A DNA stretch of 64,000 nucleotides. Source: Microglena sp. YARC. Taxonomy: Eukaryota; Chlorophyta; Chlorophyceae; Chlamydomonadales; Chlamydomonadaceae. Positions 44,673-63,293 of the stretch are shown piece after piece. The first letter of the stretch is position 1; each line of letters begins with the position of its first letter. The stretch is from positions 49,350,499-49,414,498 of the forward strand of contig CM039464.1 in assembly GCA_022414725.1 (NCBI GenBank), given 5' to 3'. Under the pieces are notes generated by a model. The model saw nothing but the letters and a program-made list of their open reading frames with translations. It ran no database searches and was not told where the DNA came from. The position numbers were made by a program, and so were the translations under genes.

Positions 44673-44922
44673 GGGGGTAGTGTGGGTGTTATCAAGCAAA
44701 ATCCATGTTTAATTTCCTTATATATTTGAAATGAACGCCATCATATACCGCTACTTATTATTGCTAGTCGCTACCATACAAAGGTATTTCCTATTTTTGG
44801 AAATAGAAGTCCATTCTCTTGGGTTGGGAAGCGTGGTTAATCCATTCTCTCACGATTGTCTATAATTATCTTGATTATTCGAGGTTCGGCAAGTCCCTTG
44901 AGCCTAATTGGCTACATATGGT
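43796..44922. other. Intergenic region with dispersed repeat and G tracts
   Basis: 44060-44290 is an inverted copy of the GCGTCGCTTGCGACGC family. 44310-44370 has a trace of the GPD end. 44627-44677 is G-rich (two G runs around a TG repeat). About 44865-44920 is a partial family B repeat. No gene seen. Confidence 0.55.
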
Positions 44923-45127
44923 CTCTGATTCACTTTTCGGCTATGCGTAGCAGCTTCCACCCAGCTCCATTACCCAGCTGAGCTGAGCCGAGCCCAAAGA
45001 TTACAGCTGCATTGGAATGCATGTCATGCCAGCTTCTAGATGCACTAGCCAGCTTCAGGTTTGGCTCAAGGGTACGTGAAAGGAGCTGCCTAGAAGCTGC
45101 TACATATAGCCGGAAAAAGAAGCAGTG
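44923..45127. mobile_element. hAT-like MITE, family A, about 205 bp
   Basis: Arms TTTTCGGCTATGCGTAGCAG and the reverse complement of TTTTTCCGGCTATATGTAGC. The middle shares AGCTTCTAGATGCACTAGCC with the copy at 5568. Flanking target duplication not preserved. Confidence 0.75.
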
Positions 45128-47841
45128 CCTGAAGACTTTAAACATACTTGAACTTTGTTTCATGGCTCCAGCCAGCAAGTTGGCCGCTCGCTGTCTTCTG
45201 CAGTTCAATTAATTACACGTTACGGAAATGTACACGTTACCAAAAAAATAAAAAATCTTAGCATTCCTATCATACTAAAAACATGCTTGATCCATATTTC
45301 CTCATGCAAAAAATCAGAGTTAGCACGACCTTCCGCTTCTGGATTGGATCATATTATGTAGAGAAACATATGATTAGTTTCATTATCGGGGGTTGTTTTG
45401 TATTTGTTTTGATACGGTAACATGGTCCATCGGCCTTCAGGCTGCTCACCATCTGCTCGCTGAGTAAACATTGGTGGCAGGGTTGTTCAGGACGCTGCCT
45501 CCTCTGTCGCAGACGCAACATGGGGAGGGTCCGCTGACCAGAAGGAAGGGTCTGTTGCCTCGCTGGAAGCAAGCTATGAAATTTGTTGAGTCTCAGGCAG
45601 CAGAGCTGGGGGTCCTCCTGGACAACCCTGCTGCTCACGCCCAGAGTAAACATGGGTAGTATGAACACTACTTCTTGGTTTGTCAATTGTATGTTTCAAT
45701 TTGAATTTGGTTGCATAGCTTCAGCCAGCAATTTGGCTGCTCGCCGTTAGTTTCAATGAACCCCTCCTGGTGATCTAAGTGCTATCTGGAGTGTTTGAGG
45801 TTTGTAAGATACAACAGGAGCTACTTGAACTTGAGCATTGCTACATGGCTCCAGCCACTAATTTGCTGTCTTCAGCGGTTAAAAAAAGAACCCATGAAAA
45901 TGAACAAATCGCCCCTCCCCCCCCCCCCCCCCCCCCCCCCCCCTTCACAATTCACTAATTCAGTAGCAGTATGTCAGTCAGTACATTCAAAAACAAATGA
46001 TGTTCATCTTGAACGGATTCAGAATCACGTAGGTGACACACTCGATCAAAGGAATACAAGCATATTGTTGTTAGCAACAGCTGCTTATAGCCGAAGTGTT
46101 AATTTATGTAACTTCTTTTCAAAATGGGTAGTGGTGCTCGTTTGTTTGGTCGTAGGTCGGTATCTTGAGTATCTTCCGTCAACCCAAATAGCGCCTACTG
46201 TTTTGTAGGAGTGGTCGCACCATTCGAACTGAATCCTCGGTACCGCTGGTTGGTGTCGGGAGACCCACCTCCTGGGGTGAAATTCCATTCATAAATAAAT
46301 AAAAAGTGTGTTGGGGTGCTACAAAGTCTGTTGGGGGCAAAAAACTGCTATAGCACCCCATAGGCTACTAAGAGCACGACGGTGCTGCGCAAAGAAGCTA
46401 GATCACTGATTCATTTCCTTAAATAAGTTAAAGTTAAATTATACAATATAAGTATATAACCCTGGGCGCCAGGTAACCCACTTCTCCAGTATTTATTTAT
46501 TTAACTGGATCCCAAACAATGGTTTTACCGGCGGGGGCCATGAGCTCGTTAGAGCTCGTTGAGAGTTAGCTGAAAAAGCATGTAACTATCCATTCCGATC
46601 CATATCCGTTTACCTAATTCTAGTCTCTTAACTAGGACAGGAGGACCAGCCAACCTGGAATCCTGGATATGCCTCTCAACATTCTGCAGCCCCGGTGCAG
46701 CCCTATGATTACATTCTGTACTCGGGTTTAGGGTTTAGGGTTACCACTCTGGAAATGTGGTGTAGCAGTTGAATTTATTTATTTCAATGAAACCCATGTT
46801 GACTTCGCCAGCAGACGGTGAGCACCACGCTCCAGAGGGGTAAGTGCGTGTATTCACATACATTTCCAGCTGTTTTTAATGTGCGCGATCCCCCTGTTTT
46901 CACGGGGGTTCACGCAAAATTGGGTGGGCCTTCTAATGTGTCACGTTAACACACATAGGGCTTTGAACCCTGAAATCAGCAATGGTCGTCTAGCTAACGC
47001 TAGCTTGCAGCTGTGCAACCACAACCCACTTCATACATTATAGATTGAGCTATTCTATCAACCAGGTCTACTTTATTTTTGCTTTGTGTGATGCCCGCCG
47101 GCTGTACAGTGAGAAATACACTGAATTGAACTTAAGTTGTCGGTGGTGGTGAATGACCAAGTCTCAAGTAAGAGGCGCGTGATCGCATTCTGCAATCAGG
47201 AGTGTGGTGTATCTCTACGGTAGTTGTGTTTTGAAGAGGGAGCAAAAATTGAAGAAGAAAGAACAATTTGTTTGCGTTTACATTTTCCCTGGGAAATTTG
47301 TTTTTTACTGTCAAAGATGGCGAGCAGCCAAATTGCTGGCTGAAGCTATGTCACCAAGTTCATGTAGCGTTTCTACTGCCCAATGTTCACTGTGCTTGAG
47401 TGAGGTGAGTTGCCTACATCCACACTATTGCATGCTGCACTCAAGAGTGTGGTGCAGCAGGGTTTAAACTAGCCAGCTCCACTATGACTATGACTTAAAC
47501 ATGTAATGTAATGTAATGCCTGCAGAAAGTTTGTGCGTGAAAGCGAGAAGGCTGTCAGACCTTGTCATCGGCAAATCCAACAGACCCAATTGTCCGCCAT
47601 CATGACCACGCATACCACTATATCACATATTGAGACCACGCATACCACTATACCACAGATGTATCTAATCAGATGATTATCAAGTGCATTGGCGCGGTAT
47701 AGGTCACACGGTGAGCAGCCTGTAGGCTGTTGCACCATGTAAAATAAAAACAAGAACAACGTCGCACGCAAGAAAAACCGTGGCCCAAGACTTGAGTGGT
47801 AAGTCGCAACAAGGAGGTTGATGCTGCAGAATGACCCAGGG
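45128..47841. other. Repeat-rich region without an identified gene
   Basis: GGCTGCTCGCCG-family copies at about 45145-45205, 45700-45750, 45825-45885 and (inverted) 47310-47360. GGAGTAAACATGGGTAGT-family copies near 45420-45480, 45640-45670, 46790-46850 and 47400-47465. Between two of these, about 45500-45640 has a protein-like frame (RWKQAMKFVESQAAELGVLL), possibly an exon fragment, not identified. A 27-nt poly-C tract lies at 45917-45943. 46730-46752 holds two TTTAGGG motifs. The rest shows nothing. Confidence 0.5.
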
Positions 47842-48006
47842 CAGGGTACTACAAAGGGCGCGCACGGCAGCGCGATTTTGCGCACGCTTTTTGAGCCCCA
47901 CTGCGCGATTCGTGTAGTTTTTTCAACCCCCTGTGGACGCAGCGCGCAGTTTTTGCGCTTATTGCACTAAAAAGAGCTGACCAATTCGACAACATGTATT
48001 CCCCTG
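47842..48006. mobile_element. hAT-like MITE, family H, 165 bp, perfect 8-bp target duplication
   Basis: Ends CAGGGTACTACAAAG and GTATTCCCCTG, flanked on both sides by ACCCAGGG (47834-47841 and 48007-48014). GC-rich interior with ACGCAGCGCGCAGTTTTTGC, reverse orientation to the copies at 33389 and 56530. Confidence 0.92.
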
Positions 48007-49635
48007 ACCCAGGGAAAGCCACCATTGTAATGTGTGGAATCTTGTTAATCCAACAAGTTTTCTCCATTTTTGTACTTTTATCTGTACTTGACAAGCTCAT
48101 AGCTAGCGCCAGCTTTTTGTGTGCGATGCGTCGCAATTTGAGCAACTGGATGCGACGCTCAGGTGTGGAAGTTTTCTAGGAAATGGGCTATGCGTCGCGG
48201 CGTTTGCGACGCCAGTGAAGTGATCTGAGCCCTCCGTCGCACCATAGTCACCTGGGTTGCGCCTGGGCTAGCAAACCCACGGCCAACCCAAGTGATAGTC
48301 AGAAACCCAGAATCGTGAAAGCGACCTTTTGGGCCAACTACCTAAGCTAGACAGTACATACATACAGTCTAGTTCGACCCATGCATTTTGAACATGGAAC
48401 CATGAGCAAAATGCATGTTTCCTAAGGGACCCCTAAAACAATCCCGGGGGGCTACGACCCCCGCCCCCCATAAAAATAAGCGGCGCTTTGCGCACATTTT
48501 ACGAACCAACCAGACCTACAGACACTTCAAAAAATAAAACTGGCTAGGGCAAGGGTGACTGATTAGCAGAGAACGGGAGGCCATGGGGACTCGTGCCACC
48601 CCTGTAGGGGGATCCGATAGAAAAAACGGTAATACGCATAGCAGCTTCCAGGCAGCTCCTGTAACCCCTCGTTGAATAGTTACTCCTGGATTATTACTCT
48701 ATTACGTTTTACCTCAATTGTTCAGCCCGGTTTCACATCCGGCATCAGGCCTTGACAGTGAGTTCACTTGCTTTCGTTTTCACTCCTTAATGCCGTGCAT
48801 GTGTGTCCGGCACTATTTCTTTTTTGGGCTACACGTAGCAGCTTCCACCCAGCTCCTCAGCCAGCGACCTAGTCAAGCTTCCACCCAGCTCCTTAGCCAG
48901 CGACCTAGTCAAGCCCACAGGTTACCAACAGCTTCCGCCCAGCTCCTAAGCCAGCGATCTGGTCAAGCCCACAGCTTCCACCCAGCTTCTTAGCCAGCGA
49001 CCTAGTCAAGCCCACAGGTTACCACAGCTTCCGACCAGCTCCTAAGCCAGCGATCTAGTCAAGCCCACAGGTTACTAGCTGCCAAGAACCTACTACGCGA
49101 AGCCCCCAAAAGAAACAGAGGTGTGTACGGCTCATATCCAGCGCGAGGTCTGAATAACTTGCTGAGTGGCTACTGACCATGGCTTGCATTGCAGGGCAGC
49201 AAGCACTCCAGCACCCATTTTGGGGCAGATAGCACTCCAGGGCCCAAATCACAACACTACGGCCTCCAACGGATTGATGAACAAATTCTGACAGACAACA
49301 GAAATACGGCGTCCAACCAGTGGCACTACAGCGCCCAACTGTAAGCACTACAACATCCAACTTTCAGCACTATATAAGTTACCAACTACCATCACTGCCG
49401 CGTCTAATTTGGAGCACTACGACACCCAATTAACGGCACTACAACGCCAGAATCAACGCATTATGACGTCCAACGTTATCCAGTGCAGCTGACAGCTTTG
49501 GGATTTACCAGGTGGCTGGCTAATGGAGCTGGCTGGAAGCTGCCATGCGTAGCCCCCGGAATCAACACATTATGACGTCCAACTAAGAGCACTACGGCAT
49601 TTAGCCGACAGCACTACGGCAACTAACGCGAGGCA
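48007..49635. repeat. Region of repeated MITE ends and degenerate short repeats
   Basis: 48095-48180 is related to the hairpin element at 200-587. 48630-48665 is a family-A MITE end. 48835-49075 has about five tandem copies of a 30-50-bp unit from that end (GCTTCCACCCAGCTCCT, AGCCAGCGACCTAGTCAAGC). 49185-49635 is a degenerate repeat of GCACTACRRCGYCCAAC. 49505-49555 is another family-A end. No gene recognised. Confidence 0.6.
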
Positions 49636-49761
49636 CTACGCCATGTCAAAGGCCCTGATATTTTCAAGGCAATACGGACACTGTGGAGGCTTATGGAGGT
49701 CCAGTTGGCAGCACAGTTTCCTGGCACACACTAGACACAGCCGATGTGAGCATGGAATCAT
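49636..49761 (-). CDS. Last exon of a RING-finger protein
   Basis: Minus-strand exon after acceptor CTCGCAG, 41 codons plus TAG. It encodes IPCSHRLCLVCARKL, then PPQCPYCLENIRAF, the second part of a RING-HC domain (C-x-H-x2-C-x2-C, then C-x2-C). These would be zinc ligands 3 to 8. The first two cysteines must lie in an upstream exon to the right. RING proteins are usually E3 ubiquitin ligases, and this form at the extreme C-terminus is common in plant and algal proteins. The upstream intron is filled by a minisatellite. A possible upstream exon around 50222-50300 (ERIFNKVSDSDGSW in one frame) lacks the expected CxxC, so the rest of the gene is unresolved. Confidence 0.65.
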   Translation of the reverse strand: MIPCSHRLCLVCARKLCCQLDLHKPPQCPYCLENIRAFDMA

Positions 49762-50100
49762 CTGCGAGGTTGGAGGTTGGATGGAAGGTGTGGGAGGTTG
49801 GAGGTAAGGTGTGGGAGGTTGGAGGGAAGGTGTAGGAAGTTGGAGGTAAGGTGTGGGAAGTTGGAGGTAAGGTGTGGGAAGTTGGAGGTAAGGTGTGGGA
49901 AGTTGGAGGTTAGGTGTGGGAAGTTGGAGGTAAGGTGTGGGAAGTTGGAGGTTAGGTGTGGGAAGTTGGAGGTAAGGTGTGGGAAGTTGGAGGTAAGGTG
50001 TGGGAGGTAGGAGGTAAGGTGTAGGAGTTAGGAGGTAAGTTGTAGAAGGGTGGAGGTAAGGTGTGGGAGGTTGGAGGTAGGAGATAAGGTGTGGGAGGAT
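49762..50100. repeat. 22-bp minisatellite upstream of the RING exon
   Basis: About 14 copies of GGTGTGGGAAGTTGGAGGTAA with drift (+ strand). On the minus strand it is a pyrimidine-rich tract reaching the RING exon acceptor. Frames opened in it are spurious. Confidence 0.9.
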
Positions 50101-50513
50101 AGGGCATGAAAAGATCTTTCGAACGTCTCCCATTTTAGGCGGGGTAGGGGAGGGGAGGGATTTTTAGAGGGTGTGGTGTGGTGTCGGGGCAAACACTTAG
50201 ATTTTTCAACTTTATTTCCCCCCTCCTTGTGCCAGAAACTTCCACAATTCCAGCTCCCATCTGAATCGGACACTTTATTGAAGATGCGCTCCAACGTCTG
50301 TCTTCCTGCCCCCCCCCCCCCCCCCCCCCCTCCCCCCCTTGGTTGACTCCACCAGCAGACGGCGAGCACCACACTCCAGAGTGGTAAGTGCGTGTATTCA
50401 CATTCATTTTCCAGTTGTTCTAGCGTGCGCGATTTCCCTGTTTTTCACGGGGGTTAAATCACGTACGATGCACAAGCAATACTGTACCGACCTGCATGAG
50501 AGGCTAGCTATCA

Positions 50514-50549
<36 letters not shown>

Positions 50550-51212
50550 ACAAACACCCACACAACCCTTTTTAGGTTCAGAATATAAAATGAAAAACAT
50601 CATCATCTCAACATCTGCACCCACCTGCATGTGCGGCTTGTTATCCCCCCCCCCCCACACACACGCACCTTATAGCTTCAGAATAAAAGGCGAAAAAACA
50701 TCAGCAGCAGAAAATTTTGCACCCATCTGCATGTGAGGCTTGTTATCATCATCACCTACCCCCCACCCCCCACCCCACAAACCTTTTTTTGTTCAGAATA
50801 TAAGGTGAACAAGTTCTATACAGCGTCGCAAGCGACGCTAAAAAATAGCGGAGAGTGTTCGCATCGGAGCGACAGGTAGCAACGGAAGGGAGTTAGTTAC
50901 GATCCCATTATCTGTTGTGTCGGGCTTCGTCTTGGTCAGTCAGTCACACGGCCAAAGGGGTAACCCTGGGGGCTCCCCCGCCCCCTTGCAGAGGGGGCTC
51001 CGCCAAAAACACCATCATCATCACCAGCTCAACATCTGCACCCACCTGCATGGGAGGCTTGTTAATCATCATCATCATCATCATCACCCCACCCACCTCT
51101 TTAGATTCAGAATAGAAGGTGACAAAACAACATCATCATTATCAGCTCAACACCTGCACCCACCTGCATGTGAGGCTTGTTATCATTGCACAAACCACAG
51201 ATGTCCTCTCCT
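50101..51212. repeat. Poly-C tracts and tandem repeats before segmental copy 2
   Basis: Poly-C at 50309-50330 and 50515-50547. A tandem unit of about 100 bp (AACATCTGCACCCACCTGC, GAGGCTTGTTATCATC, TTCAGAATA) recurs at about 50580, 50690, 51020 and 51110, interrupted at 50824-51006 by an inverted copy of the GCGTCGCTTGCGACGC family. About 50345-50400 is a GGAGTAAAC-type repeat relative. No gene seen apart from possible upstream RING-gene exons on the minus strand. Confidence 0.6.
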
Positions 51213-51297
51213 GCCTAGCTCAGCTTTCCAGCCCATGAACTCGGAGGAAGTGACTTGCTATTAAATTTTGAGAACATTACTACGGTTGTGAATGCAG

Positions 51298-58344
<7,047 letters not shown>

Positions 58345-59047
58345 GGACTCTCGGGCCCTCTTTCTTTTCGGTTTAGCTGTGTGTAGTCCCTTTTCGTTTT
58401 AGCCCCTCCCGATATCACGGCTAGGCAATTCCCGTTAGCCTATTTGGCCTACCCCTGGACTGTAATAACATACATACATATAGTGTAGAACTCTGTTTCT
58501 GTCTCGTTACGTGCAGCACCTTGTTGGAAGCTCACCTAGCTGGCACCTCACCTAGCTGGCAACTCAACTGGCTGGCAACTCACCTATCTGGCACCTCACC
58601 TAGCTGGCAACTCAACTAGCTGACAACACTGCTAATCTTGATCTTCAGATGAGATATTAAAATAAACGTGCATGGGCTTAAAATTTGGGGACCCTAGTAA
58701 CAATCAAATAACATGGGTGCAAACATGGCAACGTTCATATGGCGACAGCTTGGACCTGTAGGCTTGTTCAAAAGTCTTGGGATTCTTCCTGATTCTTCTA
58801 AAAAATAAATCAGGCCAGTACCATTCTTTAACCTCACAGGCACTAGTTAATATGAGTGCTTGTGCGGGCTCGTGTGATGATTTATTTTATGCATGGCCCA
58901 TCATATTGTAAAAAGCCTTGACATGGCAGATGTAAGCCAGTTGATGATTTTTCCATTGGGCTAGACAAGTAATATGTGATGGGTGTATGGGCATTCCACA
59001 AGTCCCCTCTGGTACACAATGCACCCCCAACCCAAATCCCCTGTTGT

Positions 59048-61570
59048 TACATTACATTACATGTTAAAGTCTACTTGACACCGCGAGGGTGTATGAGACT
59101 CTGTGCTTTAAACAAAAAGAAAAAGCACCTACAAAGCAAAAAAACCCATTACATCAGGGGTGTGTCGAGGACAAACAAACCAAGCTCCCAACCACCGTTT
59201 TGGTGGCGTAGGTATTAAACCCCCTAGAGCCGGACCCAGATCTCAACCACTTACAGTGGCGGAGGTAAGAAGCTAACAAATGAGAAGTCACAAGAAGAAA
59301 AGAAAAAAAAAGGGATAATAAATTACGGTGCCACTAAGCAGTCCAGGGCTTCCTGTCTTGCTCTTCTACAAGTAGAAAGATAGTCGGCTAGGTTGCTCCA
59401 GAAAGTCTTAGTGCCATTTCCATTCATAAAGGTTCTGAATGTGGAATCGCAGAATTCCACATTCCATACGGTTAAGTCGGTATCCTCATGGACATGCCTA
59501 TAAATATCTGTAAACAGCTTCTGGTAGCGGAGGCGAATATCATTATAAAAAAGGGCACTCAAACATATGCATTTCATCCTCAGGTTTTTTGGAACCCACA
59601 CATTTGACAGTGTCTCATTGAACGAGGGATGTGTGCTCTATCCACCACCCTCATTCTTTCTGTGTTCAGCCAATGGGAACCCATTCTAAACTGTGCTATA
59701 TAACGAATCTGATCCTGCTTATGTAAGGCAGATGTAAAGGGAATCAAGCCATTCTCATCATTGCTGTTGGCTGCGAACCATTTCTGGTATCGGAGGCGTT
59801 TAAAGCCAACCCTTCTCTCATCAGGTATGTCTCTGACTGTATTGGTGTCACTTGGGTACTTAAACCTCCATGACTCAAAAACTTCAGACGTAATACCTTC
59901 GACATCGACAGCCTCCAAAATGTTGAGGTTTTCACTGGATCCTAGCTTGTGGAGAGCACAACGTAAGTCAAGAACCCAGCCAGTGTTGGAATCAAAAGAT
60001 TCCTCAAGAGCCATTCTAATGAGATCCTCAGGTTCTTTATCTATGGTCTTGTTCCAGAAGCGCAAAGCTTGTTTAAGCCAAGCAAAACACAACGGGGTTC
60101 TACCCAGCTCTTCCATGATAATATTAGATGTAGTAGATTGGCAAACACCCAACATTTGTTTAAGTATACCTCTATGCCATTTCTCACAAGCATGGTCATT
60201 TGAGATAAGTGTGTTGTTCAGAATAGAAGGAGCCCACACCCCACAGCCAAAATTCAGGATAGGTTGTACAAGAGAATCAAGCAGGTGGGTGAGAATATCA
60301 ATATTGTATATCTCCATAGTATGGCATCGCCTACGGAGCATGTGGTGAGCCTTTTGGGCCTTACCGAGCATCCTAGAAAAAGCAGGTTTTGCACGATTGC
60401 GTGAGTCACCATCCACAAAGAGGGATCCCAGGTAGATAAAATATAACTTTGTAGAAAGCTGTGCTCCATCATAGAAAAATTTGTAATCAGGATCCATACG
60501 GGCCTCATCACAGAATTGCTTGTTGAAAACGACAATCTCAGTTTTCTTTATATTCACAGCCATCTTAGTAGCCTCGCAGAAATCTCTCAGGCAGTTAAGC
60601 ATCGCTTGCATATCTGCCGGGGATTCTGCCATTATAGCTAGGTCATCAGCATAAAGTAACAATTGCAGAATCTTTCCCCTAAGCTGAGCCCCTACATTTG
60701 GGAGCTTGGATTGGAGGAACGATTCAATTCTATCAATGAACAGACCGAATAGGAGTGGGGATAGGGGGTCTCCTTGTTTAACTCCTACAAGGGATGGAAA
60801 GGAGGATCCAATGTCCCCATGTAGGCGAACTTGGAAAACGACATGATTATACATTACATTACATTACATGTCAAAGTCTACTTGACACCGCGAGGGTGTA
60901 TGAGACTCTGTGCTTTAAACAAAAAGAAAAAGCACCCACAAATAAAAAAACATGGACTTCAGAATACTAAGATAGGGGTCTTTGACTCCTAGCCTTGCTA
61001 AGCAATCCCATAGCAAGTCTCTGTTGACCCAATCATAAGCCTTCTTGAAATCGACAAAAGCCACAAAGAGTGGTTTTTTCTTCTCTCTATATTTATCTAC
61101 AATATGGTTAAGAATGAATGATGCATCCGCAGTACCCCTACCACTTCTAAATCCATATTGGCCAACGGCTCCGAGGTTGAATTCTTCTGACCAATCATCT
61201 AGTCTACGTAGCATGCAAAGGGAGAAGATCTTTCCTATGGAGTTGCTCACCGCAAGACCTCGATAGTTGTCCTTGTCATAAACACTGCCTTTGGATTTGG
61301 GTACGGGTACCAAGGCAGCTGCAGCCCATTGGCTAGGGTAAGAGGTCTTCCAGATGAGATTAAACAGGTTAGTCATAGCTTGTACAAATCGGGAGTTGGC
61401 CTCATGGGAAGCAAATCTGTACCATTCTGCAGGGATACGGGGGTACCATTCTGCAGGGATGTTGTATGCATGGATGTATCTAGAAAACAGGCTACATAAC
61501 ATGGCGTGATACTCTGATGTTGGTGTGTGCCGTGGGTACACATGCTCACTTGAATACCTCTAGTCTCCAT
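59048..61570 (-). mobile_element. Non-LTR retrotransposon remnant, copy 2
   Basis: Counterpart of 35895-38417 with the same RT motifs (YADD, FVDFKKAYDW) and the same internal insertion at about 60852-60953. It has an additional frame break near 59586 (T run one base longer) that separates the C-terminal 92 residues, and an A run one base longer near 59550. Non-functional as it stands. Confidence 0.88.
60852..60953 (-). mobile_element. LINE 3'-tail insertion, copy 2
   Basis: Same insertion at the same site as 37699-37800, so it predates the duplication (or both are one locus). Confidence 0.85.
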
Positions 61571-63293
61571 TTCCTAGCACCCTATATGAGCACTTAGCAC
61601 CTTGCATGGAACCCCCATCCCCAAATGACAGTTAAGATACCCGAATGAAAGAAATCTCCAGATTTTTTGAAGAGGGATTAGCCCCATTAAAATGTCCGTT
61701 AGTTCGTTCGTCCGTGTGTCACCAACCACATTTTCAGGTTTTATGAAAAACATAAAAAAAGTTAAACATTCTATATTTTTGATGAATTATAAGACTTATT
61801 TATACCGGAAAAATTCTCACCAGAGCACATGTGAGCATCGCAATTCACGAAAAGGAGCTCAGGTTGGGCCAAAAAGCTACAATTAACGGTTAACAAATTG
61901 ATTTCAGGGTGTTTTGAGCTAACATTTCGAATTTGAAGCACTTAGACATGTGCGTATACATAGGTTTGGGAGCAGAATAGTCGTCAAAAAACCGAGGCGA
62001 AACATGTACGCATCACAATGGACGAAACATTCCCCTAGGGCACTTCAGGTGCTATAAGTAGCCCACGGACCCCACCTCAGGGCACTGGGGCGGGGGGCCA
62101 CTCAGGGCGGGGTCAGGGCGGGGGCAGGGGCGGGGGCGGGGGCGGGGGCCACCGGGCGGGGGCAGTGGCGGGGGCAGGGGCAAGCCACGCCACCTGCGCT
62201 GGCCAAAAACCCGTTCAGGAGGACGGGACATACCGTTCACGGGGGCAGGGGCAAGCCACGCCACCTGCCGCTGGCCAAAAACCCGTTCAGGAGGACGGGA
62301 CACACCGTTCACGTCTGGGCTGGGCCGAAACATGTAATATCTTGTACAAATCCCGTAAAATCAACCATACACCTGATTGGCCTCATTTTTCTTGCATCAA
62401 ATTCTTAAAAAAGGCCAATCTACGTAGATGATTTCATTACATTACAGAAACGTTCGATACTGCTTAAAAATCAACAACCCTTCAAAAAACTCTCTTTTTC
62501 GTCACTTTATAGTTAGCAATGCTAAATCATCAATCGATTCATTGGAATTCAATTAATTTAATGCCTCCAAGCGCCCTTCAACTTTTAATCCTATTCGAAT
62601 TGATACAATTTAAAGCAATTACATGCATTCAAATCACGTAAATTAAATTAAATGGAAAGGAATAAACCGAATTAAAATAACACAACATTAAATACAATTC
62701 AATTTAATTAATATATTACCCGTATATTACATTAAATTAAGGATTCGAATAATTTCATTCGGGGACGCGCCTCCAGGCGCCCTTAATTTTATTTCAATGG
62801 GCGTCTCATGTGTATGCAAAACGAGTCTAGAATACTAACCGTGCGGAAACACTTGAATTCCTCCGTGCTACGGCATGCTTGCGGGGGACTTGAAAGCGGC
62901 GAAGTACAAAAACGGCCGAAGCCGCGTGGTATAGATCACAAATAAAAAACTCCTATACTGGACCTGGCTAGGGTATTGGAGAAAGATGAAGTGCAGCGCA
63001 TTAAGTCGGCGACGTGTTTTCCCCTTACAGCTCAGTGTGGAAGATGAAAGGTACGGAAAACTTGATAGGTTAATTATTTTTCGATAGCATCGCGACTTGT
63101 GATCAAGGCTACGGTAAAACCAGGGTAAAACCTAATGCTCCTGTACCGAAGAAAAACTGGAAACCCTAATCGTGACACCGTGCGATTTACTAGCTACAAA
63201 GCCATCCACCGGCTCCCGGTAGTTACTTTTCGTTTGGAAGCATTCGGCAATATCCCTCCCTCCGGATAGCTTCTTCATTCGAAAGCAGTCGGA
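61571..63293. other. Upstream region of the second phosphatase-GPDH copy
   Basis: Counterpart of 38418-40129, including the G-rich block (62080-62180), the 67-bp pair and the A/T-rich stretch. Presumed promoter; no defined element. Confidence 0.5.

Noticed and set aside
46728..46754. Telomere-type TTTAGGG repeats
   Set aside because: Only about two and a half units, too short to indicate a telomere or fusion, though the motif is the plant/green-algal type.
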